Positions 22,593 through 28,756 of a stretch of 47,500 nt of DNA are shown here, one piece after another; position 1 is the stretch's first letter, and each line of letters begins with the position of its first letter. The notes beneath the pieces were generated by a model. That model had not been told where the DNA came from and made no database searches. It saw nothing but the letters and a program-made list of their open reading frames with translations. The translations under genes were made by a program, and so were the position numbers. The DNA is from Gemmatimonadota bacterium (GTDB taxonomy: Bacteria > Gemmatimonadota > Gemmatimonadetes > Gemmatimonadales > GWC2-71-9), in the NCBI GenBank assembly GCA_016713435.1, contig JADJPD010000005.1, positions 1 to 47,500 of the forward strand, read 5' to 3'.

Positions 22593-23298
22593 TGCTGCAA
22601 CGGTTTCGGCTTGACCCTCGGTGGGGGCTGGTCTATCTTGGCCTCGGGCTCGCCGGGTGTGGCGGGGCGAGGCCGTCGCTGCTGCCGGCGGGGCTGGCCG
22701 CGGTGGAGGCCGCGCAAGTGGGAGGTGGGTCAGCGCCACGGTGCCCACCGGGAGCGCGCGGCATCGGTTCCGATGGCTGTACCAGGATGAGAAGTCGAGC
22801 AAGGGCGGGCGCGGAAGCGCCAACCTGGCGCCGCCAGACTCGCTGCGGTTCGACTTCGCCGGCTCCCTGGGGCTCGGCAAGGGAGCGGCGTTCGTCGTGG
22901 GTGATTCGGCGCAATGGGTGGTGCCGGCCCGCTCCGTGGAGGAGTTGGTGCCGAGCGTGCCGCTGCTCTGGGCGCTCTTCGGCATCGCCCGGGCGCCTGG
23001 GGCGGGCGCGACGCTGTCGGGGCTCGTCCAGGAGAATCGCGTCGCCTGGCGCTACGCGGCGGGGCCGGACACGGTCGATTACCTTCGGGTGACGGGTGAG
23101 GTGATCACCCTGCACGCCGAGATGCGGCGGGCCGGCAAGGTGGTGGGCCGGAGCCGGATGAGCCGGAAGCCGGACGGGACGCCACTCACGGCATTCCTCT
23201 CGGTGCCCTCGGTGCCGGCCAAACTGGAGATCACGTTCTACGAAACCTCGCCTTCACCTGGCTTCCCGCCTCAGACTTGGCGCGCTCCTGCTGAGTAG
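22592..23298 (+). pseudogene. LolB-like lipoprotein, one frameshift near 22,722
   Basis: ATG 22,592 overlaps the previous TGA. The first 45 codons give a lipoprotein signal (Leu-Gly-Leu-Gly-Leu-Ala-Gly-Cys). At about 22,722 the sense moves to the next frame, which runs to TAG 23,296-23,298. It contains Trp-Val-Ser-Ala-Thr-Val-Pro-Thr, Phe-Arg-Trp-Leu-Tyr-Gln-Asp-Glu, Leu-Arg-Phe-Asp-Phe-Ala-Gly-Ser-Leu-Gly, Phe-Val-Val-Gly-Asp-Ser-Ala-Gln-Trp-Val and Glu-Asn-Arg-Val-Ala-Trp-Arg-Tyr. The alternating hydrophobic strands and position next to LptE suggest a LolA/LolB-type or DUF4292-like lipid-binding fold, but I cannot assign a family firmly. A single indel restores the whole protein of about 235 residues. 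Confidence 0.55.
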
Positions 23299-23770
23299 CG
23301 CCCTGGCCGCCGGCGGATGCCTGTACGGGTTCACCGGGGGCGGCTTCCCGCCGGAGATCAAGACCGTCGCCATCCTGCCCTTCGACAACCTCACGCCCGA
23401 GCCGATCCTCGCGCAGGAGGTACTCGACTCGGTGCGCGCGGCGGTGCAGGGCCGGCTCGGCCTCCGCCAGGCGGGCGAGGCCTCGGCGGACGCCGTGGTG
23501 CGGGGCCAGATCACCCGGTATGAGCCCGACGTCCCGGTGGCCTTCACCGGCAACAGCAACACCAGCCAGGTGACGGTGACCAAGCGGCTGGTGCAGATGA
23601 CCGTGTCGGTGGAGATCGTGGACAAGGATGGCAAGGTGCTCTGGACCCGCAGCGGCATGATGCTCGAGGGCGACTACGAGCCCGGCAGCGAGACCGAGGC
23701 GAGGGCGCGGGGCCGGGCGCTCAGCCGGCTGGTGACCAACATCGTCGATGGAGCCCAGTCGCAATGGTGA
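23258..23770 (+). CDS. lptE: LptE-like LPS-assembly lipoprotein
   Basis: About 170 residues. The signal-like segment (Leu-Gly-Ala-Leu-Leu-Leu-Ser-Ser-Ala-Leu) leads to the lipobox Ala-Ala-Gly-Gly-Cys. Then come Lys-Thr-Val-Ala-Ile-Leu-Pro-Phe-Asp-Asn-Leu-Thr-Pro-Glu, the Leu-Arg-Gln-Ala-Gly-Glu-Ala-Ser-Ala-Asp-Ala-Val-Val strand, Ile-Thr-Arg-Tyr-Glu-Pro and a beta-rich centre, ending Arg-Leu-Val-Thr-Asn-Ile-Val-Asp-Gly. These match the LptE/RlpB family, which inserts into the LptD barrel for LPS delivery to the outer membrane. No ATG, GTG or TTG precedes the signal in frame: CTG 23,258 is my best start, inside the upstream gene, so the 5' end is uncertain. The next gene overlaps its stop. Confidence 0.7.
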   Translation: MASRLRLGALLLSSALAAGGCLYGFTGGGFPPEIKTVAILPFDNLTPEPILAQEVLDSVRAAVQGRLGLRQAGEASADAVVRGQITRYEPDVPVAFTGNSNTSQVTVTKRLVQMTVSVEIVDKDGKVLWTRSGMMLEGDYEPGSETEARARGRALSRLVTNIVDGAQSQW

Positions 23771-24135
23771 AGCCGAGCCTGCGGTCCCGACGCGGGGGCA
23801 GTTCCACCGGGTGCCTCCTGTCACTCGTGTTGCTGGCCGCGCTCACCTACTACGGCGTGCACCTCGGCGAGCCGTGGGTGCGCTACTACCGGCTGATGGA
23901 CGAGATGCGGGTCTCGGCCCGCCTGGCCCCCACGCTGAGTGACGCCGTGATCCGGCGCCGCCTCGACGCCAAGGTCGACGAGCTCGGGCTGCCCGAGGAG
24001 GCGCGGAAGTGGAGCATCACCCGCTCCGGCAAGCCGCGACGGATCGGCATCACCACGACCTACTCCGAGACCGTGCACGCCTTCCTGCTGACCCACACCT
24101 TCACCTACGAGCCGAAGGCAGAAGAGCCCCTGTGA
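23764..24135 (+). CDS. Small single-pass membrane protein (DUF4845-like?)
   Basis: Protein of 123 residues: a basic N-terminus (Arg-Ser-Arg-Arg-Gly), one transmembrane helix (about 17-34, Leu-Leu-Ser-Leu-Val-Leu-Leu-Ala-Ala-Leu) and a soluble periplasmic domain. That domain contains Tyr-Tyr-Arg-Leu-Met-Asp-Glu-Met, Ala-Pro-Thr-Leu-Ser-Asp-Ala-Val-Ile-Arg-Arg-Arg-Leu and a beta pair ending Phe-Thr-Tyr-Glu-Pro-Lys. The layout is like DUF4845, but I am not sure of the family. ATG 23,764 overlaps the lptE stop and its own stop overlaps the next GTG, so expression is coupled to the envelope genes. Confidence 0.55.
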   Translation: MVKPSLRSRRGGSSTGCLLSLVLLAALTYYGVHLGEPWVRYYRLMDEMRVSARLAPTLSDAVIRRRLDAKVDELGLPEEARKWSITRSGKPRRIGITTTYSETVHAFLLTHTFTYEPKAEEPL

Positions 24136-25448
24136 GCCTGACGCGCCCCCGTGGGGCGCTCCGGCCCCGCACGCTCCTTCTCCTCCTGTTTCTCTGTCCC
24201 TCGCTGCTTTACGCGGCCGGGGGAGAGTCCTCGCTGCCCGACCTCCTGCTCGTGGTGGCGGCCATGCTCGCCGGCGGCAAGCTGCTGGGCGAGGGCGCGG
24301 AGCGTCTGGGCCTCCCCGCGGTCCTTGGTGAACTCATGGCGGGCCTGCTGCTCGGGCCCAGTCTCCTGGGTGTGGTCCCAGCGGCCGGCCAGCCCGGGGC
24401 CGAGATGATCACGGTGCTGGCCGAGCTCGGCGTCATCCTACTGCTGTTCGAGGTGGGACTCGAGACCAACCTCACGGAGATGTTCAAGGTCGGGCCGGCC
24501 GCCGCGGCGGTCGCCGCCGTGGGCGTCACCGTCCCGTTCGTGCTGGGTTGGGGGTACTGGGCGCACTTCCCGCACCCGATCATGCAGGATGGTGGCGACC
24601 TGGGCACGGTGGCCATCTTCGTCGGCGCCACGCTGACCGCCACCTCGGTTGGCATCACCGCGCGCGTCCTCGGCGACCTCGGCAAGATGGAGACGGCCGA
24701 GGCCCGTATCATCCTCGGGGCGGCGGTGCTGGACGACATCATCGGCCTCGTGATCCTGAGCGTGGTCTCCGGCATCGCGGCCGGCGGGGCGATCAGCGCG
24801 GCGGGCATCGCGACGACCTTCGCGGTGGCGGTGGGCTTCCTCGTTGCCGTGGTGATGGTGGGGAACTTCGTGGTGCCCCGGATCACCGACCGGATGTCGC
24901 GGATGCGGGCGCGGGGCATCGTGGTGGTCTTCGCGATCGCCTTTGCCCTCGCCATGGCCGCCTTCGCCGCCAAAGTCGGCTCGGCGCTCATCATCGGGGC
25001 GTTCGCGGCGGGGCTCATCCTGCGGAACACCAAGCAGGCGCACACCGTGGAGCACCAGGTGCAGCCTGTGGCCGCCGTGCTGGCCCCGATCTTCTTCGTG
25101 AGCGTCGGCGCCGCCTGTGACGTCCGGCTGCTCGATCCCCGGGTGCCGGGGGCCGGCGGATTGCTCACCGTGGCCGCGGTGCTCTCGCTGCTGGCCATCC
25201 TCGGGAAGATCTGCGCCGGCTGGGCCGCGCCCTGGACCCGGTTCGACCGCCTCACCGTGGGCGTCGGCATGGTGCCTCGCGGCGAGGTGGGCCTGATCTT
25301 CGCGGACGTCGGACGACGTGCCCAGCTGCTGAGCGAGGAGACCTTCAGTGCCGTGCTCCTCATGGTCATGGTCACCACGTTCCTCGCGCCGCTCGGGCTC
25401 AAGCTGATCTTCGGCCGCGCCGCGCGCCCGGCAGCCAATGCCGGGTAG
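24132..25448 (+). CDS. CPA2-type cation:proton antiporter
   Basis: Protein of 438 residues with about 12-13 transmembrane helices and an N-terminal extra hydrophobic segment. CPA2 marks: Leu-Gly-Glu-Leu-Met-Ala-Gly-Leu-Leu-Leu-Gly-Pro, Leu-Leu-Phe-Glu-Val-Gly-Leu-Glu-Thr-Asn, Gly-Ala-Thr-Leu-Thr-Ala-Thr-Ser-Val-Gly-Ile-Thr, and the paired aspartates Ala-Ala-Val-Leu-Asp-Asp-Ile-Ile-Gly-Leu that bind and carry the cation and proton, plus Gly-Met-Val-Pro-Arg-Gly-Glu-Val-Gly-Leu-Ile. No RCK/TrkA-N domain follows, so it is NapA/KefB-like without the regulatory domain. GTG 24,132 overlaps the preceding stop (GTGA). Confidence 0.9.
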   Translation: MSLTRPRGALRPRTLLLLLFLCPSLLYAAGGESSLPDLLLVVAAMLAGGKLLGEGAERLGLPAVLGELMAGLLLGPSLLGVVPAAGQPGAEMITVLAELGVILLLFEVGLETNLTEMFKVGPAAAAVAAVGVTVPFVLGWGYWAHFPHPIMQDGGDLGTVAIFVGATLTATSVGITARVLGDLGKMETAEARIILGAAVLDDIIGLVILSVVSGIAAGGAISAAGIATTFAVAVGFLVAVVMVGNFVVPRITDRMSRMRARGIVVVFAIAFALAMAAFAAKVGSALIIGAFAAGLILRNTKQAHTVEHQVQPVAAVLAPIFFVSVGAACDVRLLDPRVPGAGGLLTVAAVLSLLAILGKICAGWAAPWTRFDRLTVGVGMVPRGEVGLIFADVGRRAQLLSEETFSAVLLMVMVTTFLAPLGLKLIFGRAARPAANAG

Positions 25449-25770
25449 CGGCGCCAAGCTCCGCACCGCGCACGACGCGGCGGCCTGGCGCGCCGCCCAG
25501 GTGGGGATCGTCGTGTTCACCAACGGCGTCTTCGACCTGCTGCACCCCGGTGCAGCTGTCGACTGCGTGGTGATCTTCGACGAGGACACCCCGCTCGACC
25601 TCATCCGCCTGCTCGAACCCGACGTGCTCGTGAAGGGCGGCGACTACACCCGGGCCACCACCGTGGGCGCCGACGTCGTCGAGGCGCGCGGCGGGCGGGT
25701 GAAGCACGTGACCCTGGAACCCGGTTTCTCGACCACCGCCCTCGTGGAGCGCCTCCGTGCCCCGTCCTGA
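25438..25770 (+). pseudogene. RfaE2/HldE-type heptose-phosphate adenylyltransferase with an internal deletion
   Basis: The N-terminal Val-Val-Phe-Thr-Asn-Gly-Val-Phe-Asp-Leu-Leu-His-Pro-Gly and the C-terminal Ile-Phe-Asp-Glu-Asp-Thr-Pro-Leu-Asp-Leu, Leu-Val-Lys-Gly-Gly-Asp-Tyr and Val-Val-Glu-Ala-Arg-Gly-Gly are typical of the cytidylyltransferase-like domain that makes ADP-heptose precursors. Between them, His-Pro-Gly is followed directly by Ala-Ala-Val-Asp-Cys-Val-Val, so about 50 residues are missing in frame at about 25,551. The loss removes the second His of the HxGH nucleotide motif and the helix that holds the sugar phosphate, so the 110-residue product is unlikely to be active. ATG 25,438 overlaps the antiporter gene and its end overlaps RNase PH. 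Confidence 0.72.
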
Positions 25771-26467
25771 CGGCCGTGCCAACGACCAGCTGCGCCCGCT
25801 CGTCCTCGAGCGGCGCGCCAACCCCTACGCCGAGGGGTCCTGCCTGATCCGCATGGGGGGAACCCTCGTGCACTGCACCGCGACGGTGGAGCAGGGCGCC
25901 CCGCCGTGGAAGAAGGGCAGTGGGACCGGCTGGGTCACGGCCGAGTACGCCATGCTGCCCCGGGCCACCATGGAGCGGACGGACCGCGAGCGGCGGGGCC
26001 CCGGCGGCCGCACCCAGGAGATCCAGCGCCTGATCGGCCGCTCGCTCCGCGCCGCCATGGCCACCATGGCCTTCGGCGAATGGACCATCAAGGTGGACTG
26101 CGACGTGCTCCAGGCCGACGGCGGGACCCGCACGGCCAGCATCACCGGTGGCTGCGTGGCCCTGGCGGACGCCTGCGCCTGGCTCAGCCAGCGGGCCGGC
26201 ATCCCCAACCCCTTCGGCCAGCTCGTGGCGGCCGTGTCGGTGGGCATCATCGAGGGCGAGCCCCGGCTCGACCTGGCCTACCTCGAGGACAAGGACGCCG
26301 GCGTCGACTCGAACATCGTCATGCTCCAGCCCGACCGCTTCGTCGAGGTCCAGGGCACCGGCGAGCACGGCACCTTCCAGCGCGCGGAGCTCGACCGGCT
26401 GATTGACCTGGCGCACGGCGGCATCCGCCAGCTGTTCGCGGCGCAGGAGGCGGCGCTCAAGGGATGA
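25757..26467 (+). CDS. rph: Ribonuclease PH
   Basis: Phosphorolytic 3'-5' exoribonuclease of 236 residues that trims tRNA 3' ends with phosphate. It opens with Arg-Pro-Asp-Gly-Arg-Ala-Asn-Asp-Gln-Leu-Arg-Pro, followed by Gly-Trp-Val-Thr-Ala-Glu-Tyr-Ala-Met-Leu-Pro-Arg-Ala-Thr, Gly-Arg-Thr-Gln-Glu-Ile-Gln-Arg-Leu-Ile-Gly-Arg-Ser-Leu-Arg and Asp-Cys-Asp-Val-Leu-Gln-Ala-Asp-Gly-Gly-Thr-Arg-Thr-Ala. Full length. GTG 25,757 overlaps the end of the previous gene, and the stop overlaps the RdgB start (ATGA), the usual rph-rdgB pairing in bacteria. Confidence 0.95.
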   Translation: MPRPDGRANDQLRPLVLERRANPYAEGSCLIRMGGTLVHCTATVEQGAPPWKKGSGTGWVTAEYAMLPRATMERTDRERRGPGGRTQEIQRLIGRSLRAAMATMAFGEWTIKVDCDVLQADGGTRTASITGGCVALADACAWLSQRAGIPNPFGQLVAAVSVGIIEGEPRLDLAYLEDKDAGVDSNIVMLQPDRFVEVQGTGEHGTFQRAELDRLIDLAHGGIRQLFAAQEAALKG

Positions 26468-27078
26468 GACTGCTGTTCGCCACCCGGAGTGCGGGGAAGC
26501 AGAAGGAGATCCGGCGCATCCTCGAGGCGGCGGGCCACGAGGTGGTGTTCCCCGACGAGGCGGGCGTGCCCGAGACGTCCCTCGAGGACACCCTCGAGGC
26601 CTCCGACAGCTTCGAGACCAATGCCCGCCACAAGGCCGAGTACTTCCTGAAGAAGACCGGCCTGCCCACCGTGGCCGACGACTCGGGGCTCGAGGTCTTC
26701 TCGCTGGGCGGCGAGCCCGGGGTCCGCTCCAAGCGCTGGGCCGGCGCCACCGGCACCCCGAAGCAGGTGGACGAGGCCAACAACGCCTACCTGCTCCGCC
26801 GCCTCCATGGGGCCCCCGAGGCGCGCCGCCGCGCGCGCTATCGCTGCGTGCTGGTGCTCCTGCGGGACGCCCGGGCCATCCCCGAGGTCTTCGAGGGCAC
26901 CACCGGCGGCCGGATCCTCGAGGCCCGCCAGGGTGATGGCGGCTTCGGCTACGACCCCTACTTCTTCAGCGACGAGCTGGGCAAGAGCTTCGGCGAGGCC
27001 GCACCGGATGAGAAGGACGCCATCAGCCACCGGGGCCGCGCCCTGGCCAAGCTCCTCGCGGCGCTCGGTCCCCGCTAG
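26464..27078 (+). CDS. rdgB: XTP/dITP diphosphatase (RdgB/HAM1 family)
   Basis: House-cleaning pyrophosphatase of 204 residues that hydrolyses XTP, ITP and dITP to keep deaminated purines out of DNA. Motifs: Leu-Leu-Phe-Ala-Thr-Arg-Ser-Ala-Gly-Lys (substrate Lys), Ser-Phe-Glu-Thr-Asn-Ala-Arg-His-Lys-Ala, Val-Ala-Asp-Asp-Ser-Gly-Leu-Glu-Val (catalytic Asp), Asp-Gly-Gly-Phe-Gly-Tyr-Asp-Pro and Ala-Ile-Ser-His-Arg-Gly-Arg-Ala-Leu. The usual Asn in the first motif is Arg-Ser here. Complete and in the normal size range. Confidence 0.94.
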   Translation: MRLLFATRSAGKQKEIRRILEAAGHEVVFPDEAGVPETSLEDTLEASDSFETNARHKAEYFLKKTGLPTVADDSGLEVFSLGGEPGVRSKRWAGATGTPKQVDEANNAYLLRRLHGAPEARRRARYRCVLVLLRDARAIPEVFEGTTGGRILEARQGDGGFGYDPYFFSDELGKSFGEAAPDEKDAISHRGRALAKLLAALGPR

Positions 27079-27081
27079 AAT
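27076..27081 (+). promoter_or_regulatory. Possible -10 element for a leaderless cytochrome gene
   Basis: TAGAAT, starting inside the stop codon region of rdgB, ends seven bases before ATG 27,089. It resembles the TACAAT before ATG 7,871 in sequence and spacing, including the following TTC and CC just before ATG. No -35 match is convincing. It would allow separate transcription of the cytochrome/VKOR pair. Confidence 0.25.
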
Positions 27082-27088
27082 TCCCGCC

Positions 27089-27505
27089 ATGCGATTTCCG
27101 CTCGTCCCCGCGCGTGGGGTTCCCGCGCTGGTCCTCCTCCTGCTGGCCTGCGGCGGCGACACGGGCCGCTGGGCCGCCTTCGTCCCGCCACCGACCCCCG
27201 CCGAGCACCAGCGCGGGGAGCGCCTGTTCAACACCTACTGTCTTTCCTGCCATGGCCGCGCGGGCAAGGGCGACGGGCTGGGCCCGCCGATGCTCGACAC
27301 CCTGTTCCACGCGCCGACCGTGCCGGATTCCATGTTCCTGGTGGCGGTCCGCAACGGCGCCAAGCAGAAGTACTACAACTTCGGCGCCATGCCGCCGCTC
27401 AACCGCGTGAGCGACGTCGAGGTCGAGGCCATCCGCGGTTACGTCCGCTGGGTGCAGGGCGAGGGCGAGGCCTGGGCCCGCACCCGGGGAGGAGCCCCGC
27501 AATGA
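27089..27505 (+). CDS. Small cytochrome c lipoprotein
   Basis: Protein of 138 residues. The N-terminal signal carries a lipobox Leu-Leu-Leu-Ala-Cys (Cys about 21). The heme c domain holds Gly-Glu-Arg-Leu-Phe-Asn-Thr-Tyr-Cys-Leu-Ser-Cys-His-Gly (CxxCH, His proximal ligand), Gly-Lys-Gly-Asp-Gly-Leu-Gly-Pro-Pro, and Phe-Gly-Ala-Met-Pro-Pro-Leu (distal Met), plus Ile-Arg-Gly-Tyr-Val-Arg-Trp. It is a class I monoheme cytochrome tethered to the periplasmic face, likely carrying electrons between membrane complexes. The stop overlaps the VKOR start, suggesting joint expression; VKOR could support thiol redox needed for cytochrome c maturation. Confidence 0.88.
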   Translation: MRFPLVPARGVPALVLLLLACGGDTGRWAAFVPPPTPAEHQRGERLFNTYCLSCHGRAGKGDGLGPPMLDTLFHAPTVPDSMFLVAVRNGAKQKYYNFGAMPPLNRVSDVEVEAIRGYVRWVQGEGEAWARTRGGAPQ

Positions 27506-27951
27506 TCCGCCGGCAGGCCATCGCCGTCCTGAGCCTCATCGCGGGCGTCGTGGCGCTCTACCTGCACCTCTACAAGCTCGGGCTGGTGGGCAGCATCAGC
27601 TGCGACACCGGCGGCTGTGACCGGGCCATGTTCAGCTCCTGGGGCTGGTTCGTCGGCGTGGACGTGGCGCTCGTCGGGGTGGTGGGGTATGCGCTGCTCC
27701 TGATCGCCAGCATCGTCAGCCTGCAGCCCGCGCTCGCCGGCCGGCGCTGGCCGGTCACGACCCTGCTCGTGCTGGCGGTGCTCGGCTTCACGTTCACGCT
27801 GCGGCTCAAGTACGGTGAGTTCATCGTGCTGCGCACCTTCTGCCCCTGGTGCGCCATCTCGGCCGTGGCCATCACGATCATCTGGATCCTCGCCATCCTC
27901 GAGTTCCGCGCCGTCACGGCCCGGCTGGAGGGGAAGGCCGCCCCGCGCTAA
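27502..27951 (+). CDS. Vitamin K epoxide reductase (VKOR) family protein
   Basis: Protein of 149 residues with four to five transmembrane helices. The redox motif Cys-Pro-Trp-Cys (Phe-Cys-Pro-Trp-Cys-Ala-Ile, near residue 115) and an upstream pair Ser-Cys-Asp-Thr-Gly-Gly-Cys-Asp in the first periplasmic loop are the shuttle cysteines of bacterial VKOR, which oxidises DsbA-like proteins and passes electrons to quinone. No thioredoxin domain is fused, so a separate DsbA partner is expected elsewhere. It replaces DsbB in many non-proteobacterial diderms, which fits the proposed lineage. Starts at ATG 27,502 inside the cytochrome stop. Confidence 0.88.
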   Translation: MIRRQAIAVLSLIAGVVALYLHLYKLGLVGSISCDTGGCDRAMFSSWGWFVGVDVALVGVVGYALLLIASIVSLQPALAGRRWPVTTLLVLAVLGFTFTLRLKYGEFIVLRTFCPWCAISAVAITIIWILAILEFRAVTARLEGKAAPR

Positions 27952-27965
27952 GTTCAGGCCAGTCA

Positions 27966-28039
27966 CGGGGTGTGGCGCAGTCCGGTAGCGCGCCTGCTTT
28001 GGGAGCAGGAGGTCCCGGGTTCGAATCCCGGCGCCCCGA
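27966..28039 (+). tRNA. tRNA-Pro (UGG)
   Basis: The acceptor stem CGGGGTG pairs with CGCCCCG (one G-T wobble), followed by a D-arm with GGTAGCGC, the anticodon stem CCTGC/GCAGG around loop TTTGGGA (anticodon TGG at 28,000-28,002), and the T-arm CCGGG-TTCGAAT-CCCGG. The discriminator base A is at 28,039. CCA is not encoded. It lies 14 bases after the VKOR stop codon; TAAGTT at 27,949 could serve as a -10 box. Confidence 0.96.
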
Positions 28040-28091
28040 TTGGAGTTTCCACCGAAACCCGCCCTTCCTCGAAGCGTAGGGCCCGCCACTG

Positions 28092-28700
28092 ATGGGTTCC
28101 GAAGTCCTCACCTACCTGCGTCTCGGTGTGCACCATATCGCCGACCTGCGCGGGTACGACCACATCCTCTTCGTCGCCGCCCTGACCATCGCCTATCGCC
28201 CGGGCGAGTGGCGGCGGCTGCTGTGGCTGGTGACGGCCTTCACCCTCGGGCATTCGGTGACGCTCGCCCTGGCGACGCTCGACCTGGTCCGGGTGAGCTC
28301 CGCCGTGGTGGAACCGGCGATCGCCGCCACGATCGTCGCCACGAGTCTCCTCGCCTTCGGCTTCGCGTGGCGCGCGCCCGCCGGCGACGGCGGGGCGGGG
28401 TCCGGGCCGGGGCAGGCGCTCCGGTACACCGTGGCGGCGGCCTTCGGCCTCATCCACGGGCTCGGCTTCTCCGGCTACCTCCGGAGCCTCCTGGGCGACG
28501 AGGAATCCCTGCTGGTGCCGCTCCTCTCGTTCAACGTGGGGCTGGAGCTGGGGCAATTGCTGATCGTGGCGGTGGTGCTCGGGGTGGGCGTGCTCGTGGA
28601 GCGGGGGCTCCGGCTGAGCCGGCGGGGGTGGGTCCTCGCCGCATCCGCAGCGATCGCCAGCCTCGGCGCGTATGTCCTGTTCGAGCGGGTGGCCGCGTGA
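28092..28700 (+). CDS. HupE/UreJ-like membrane protein
   Basis: Protein of 202 residues with about six transmembrane helices. Its first loop has Gly-Val-His-His-Ile-Ala-Asp-Leu-Arg-Gly-Tyr-Asp-His-Ile-Leu-Phe, a His/Asp-rich motif shared by the HupE/UreJ_2 family, and Thr-Leu-Gly-His-Ser-Val-Thr-Leu sits in a later helix. Ala-Phe-Gly-Leu-Ile-His-Gly-Leu-Gly-Phe-Ser appears after the central loop. HupE/UreJ proteins are nickel/cobalt permease-like, but the ion and direction for this subgroup are not known. It is followed by M1 peptidase and DUF6702 genes on the same strand, so metal supply to the peptidase is one possible link. Confidence 0.8.
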   Translation: MGSEVLTYLRLGVHHIADLRGYDHILFVAALTIAYRPGEWRRLLWLVTAFTLGHSVTLALATLDLVRVSSAVVEPAIAATIVATSLLAFGFAWRAPAGDGGAGSGPGQALRYTVAAAFGLIHGLGFSGYLRSLLGDEESLLVPLLSFNVGLELGQLLIVAVVLGVGVLVERGLRLSRRGWVLAASAAIASLGAYVLFERVAA

Positions 28701-28756
28701 GCCGCCCGCACCCCGGTTCCTGGATCCTGCCTTCCTCCCTTCATCCCGAGTCGCCG

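Noticed and set aside
20607..22985. A minus-strand open frame of 792 residues under the outer-membrane protein gene
   Set aside because: Composition is rich in Gly, Arg, His and Val without domains; the opposite strand has the zinc motif and barrel signature.
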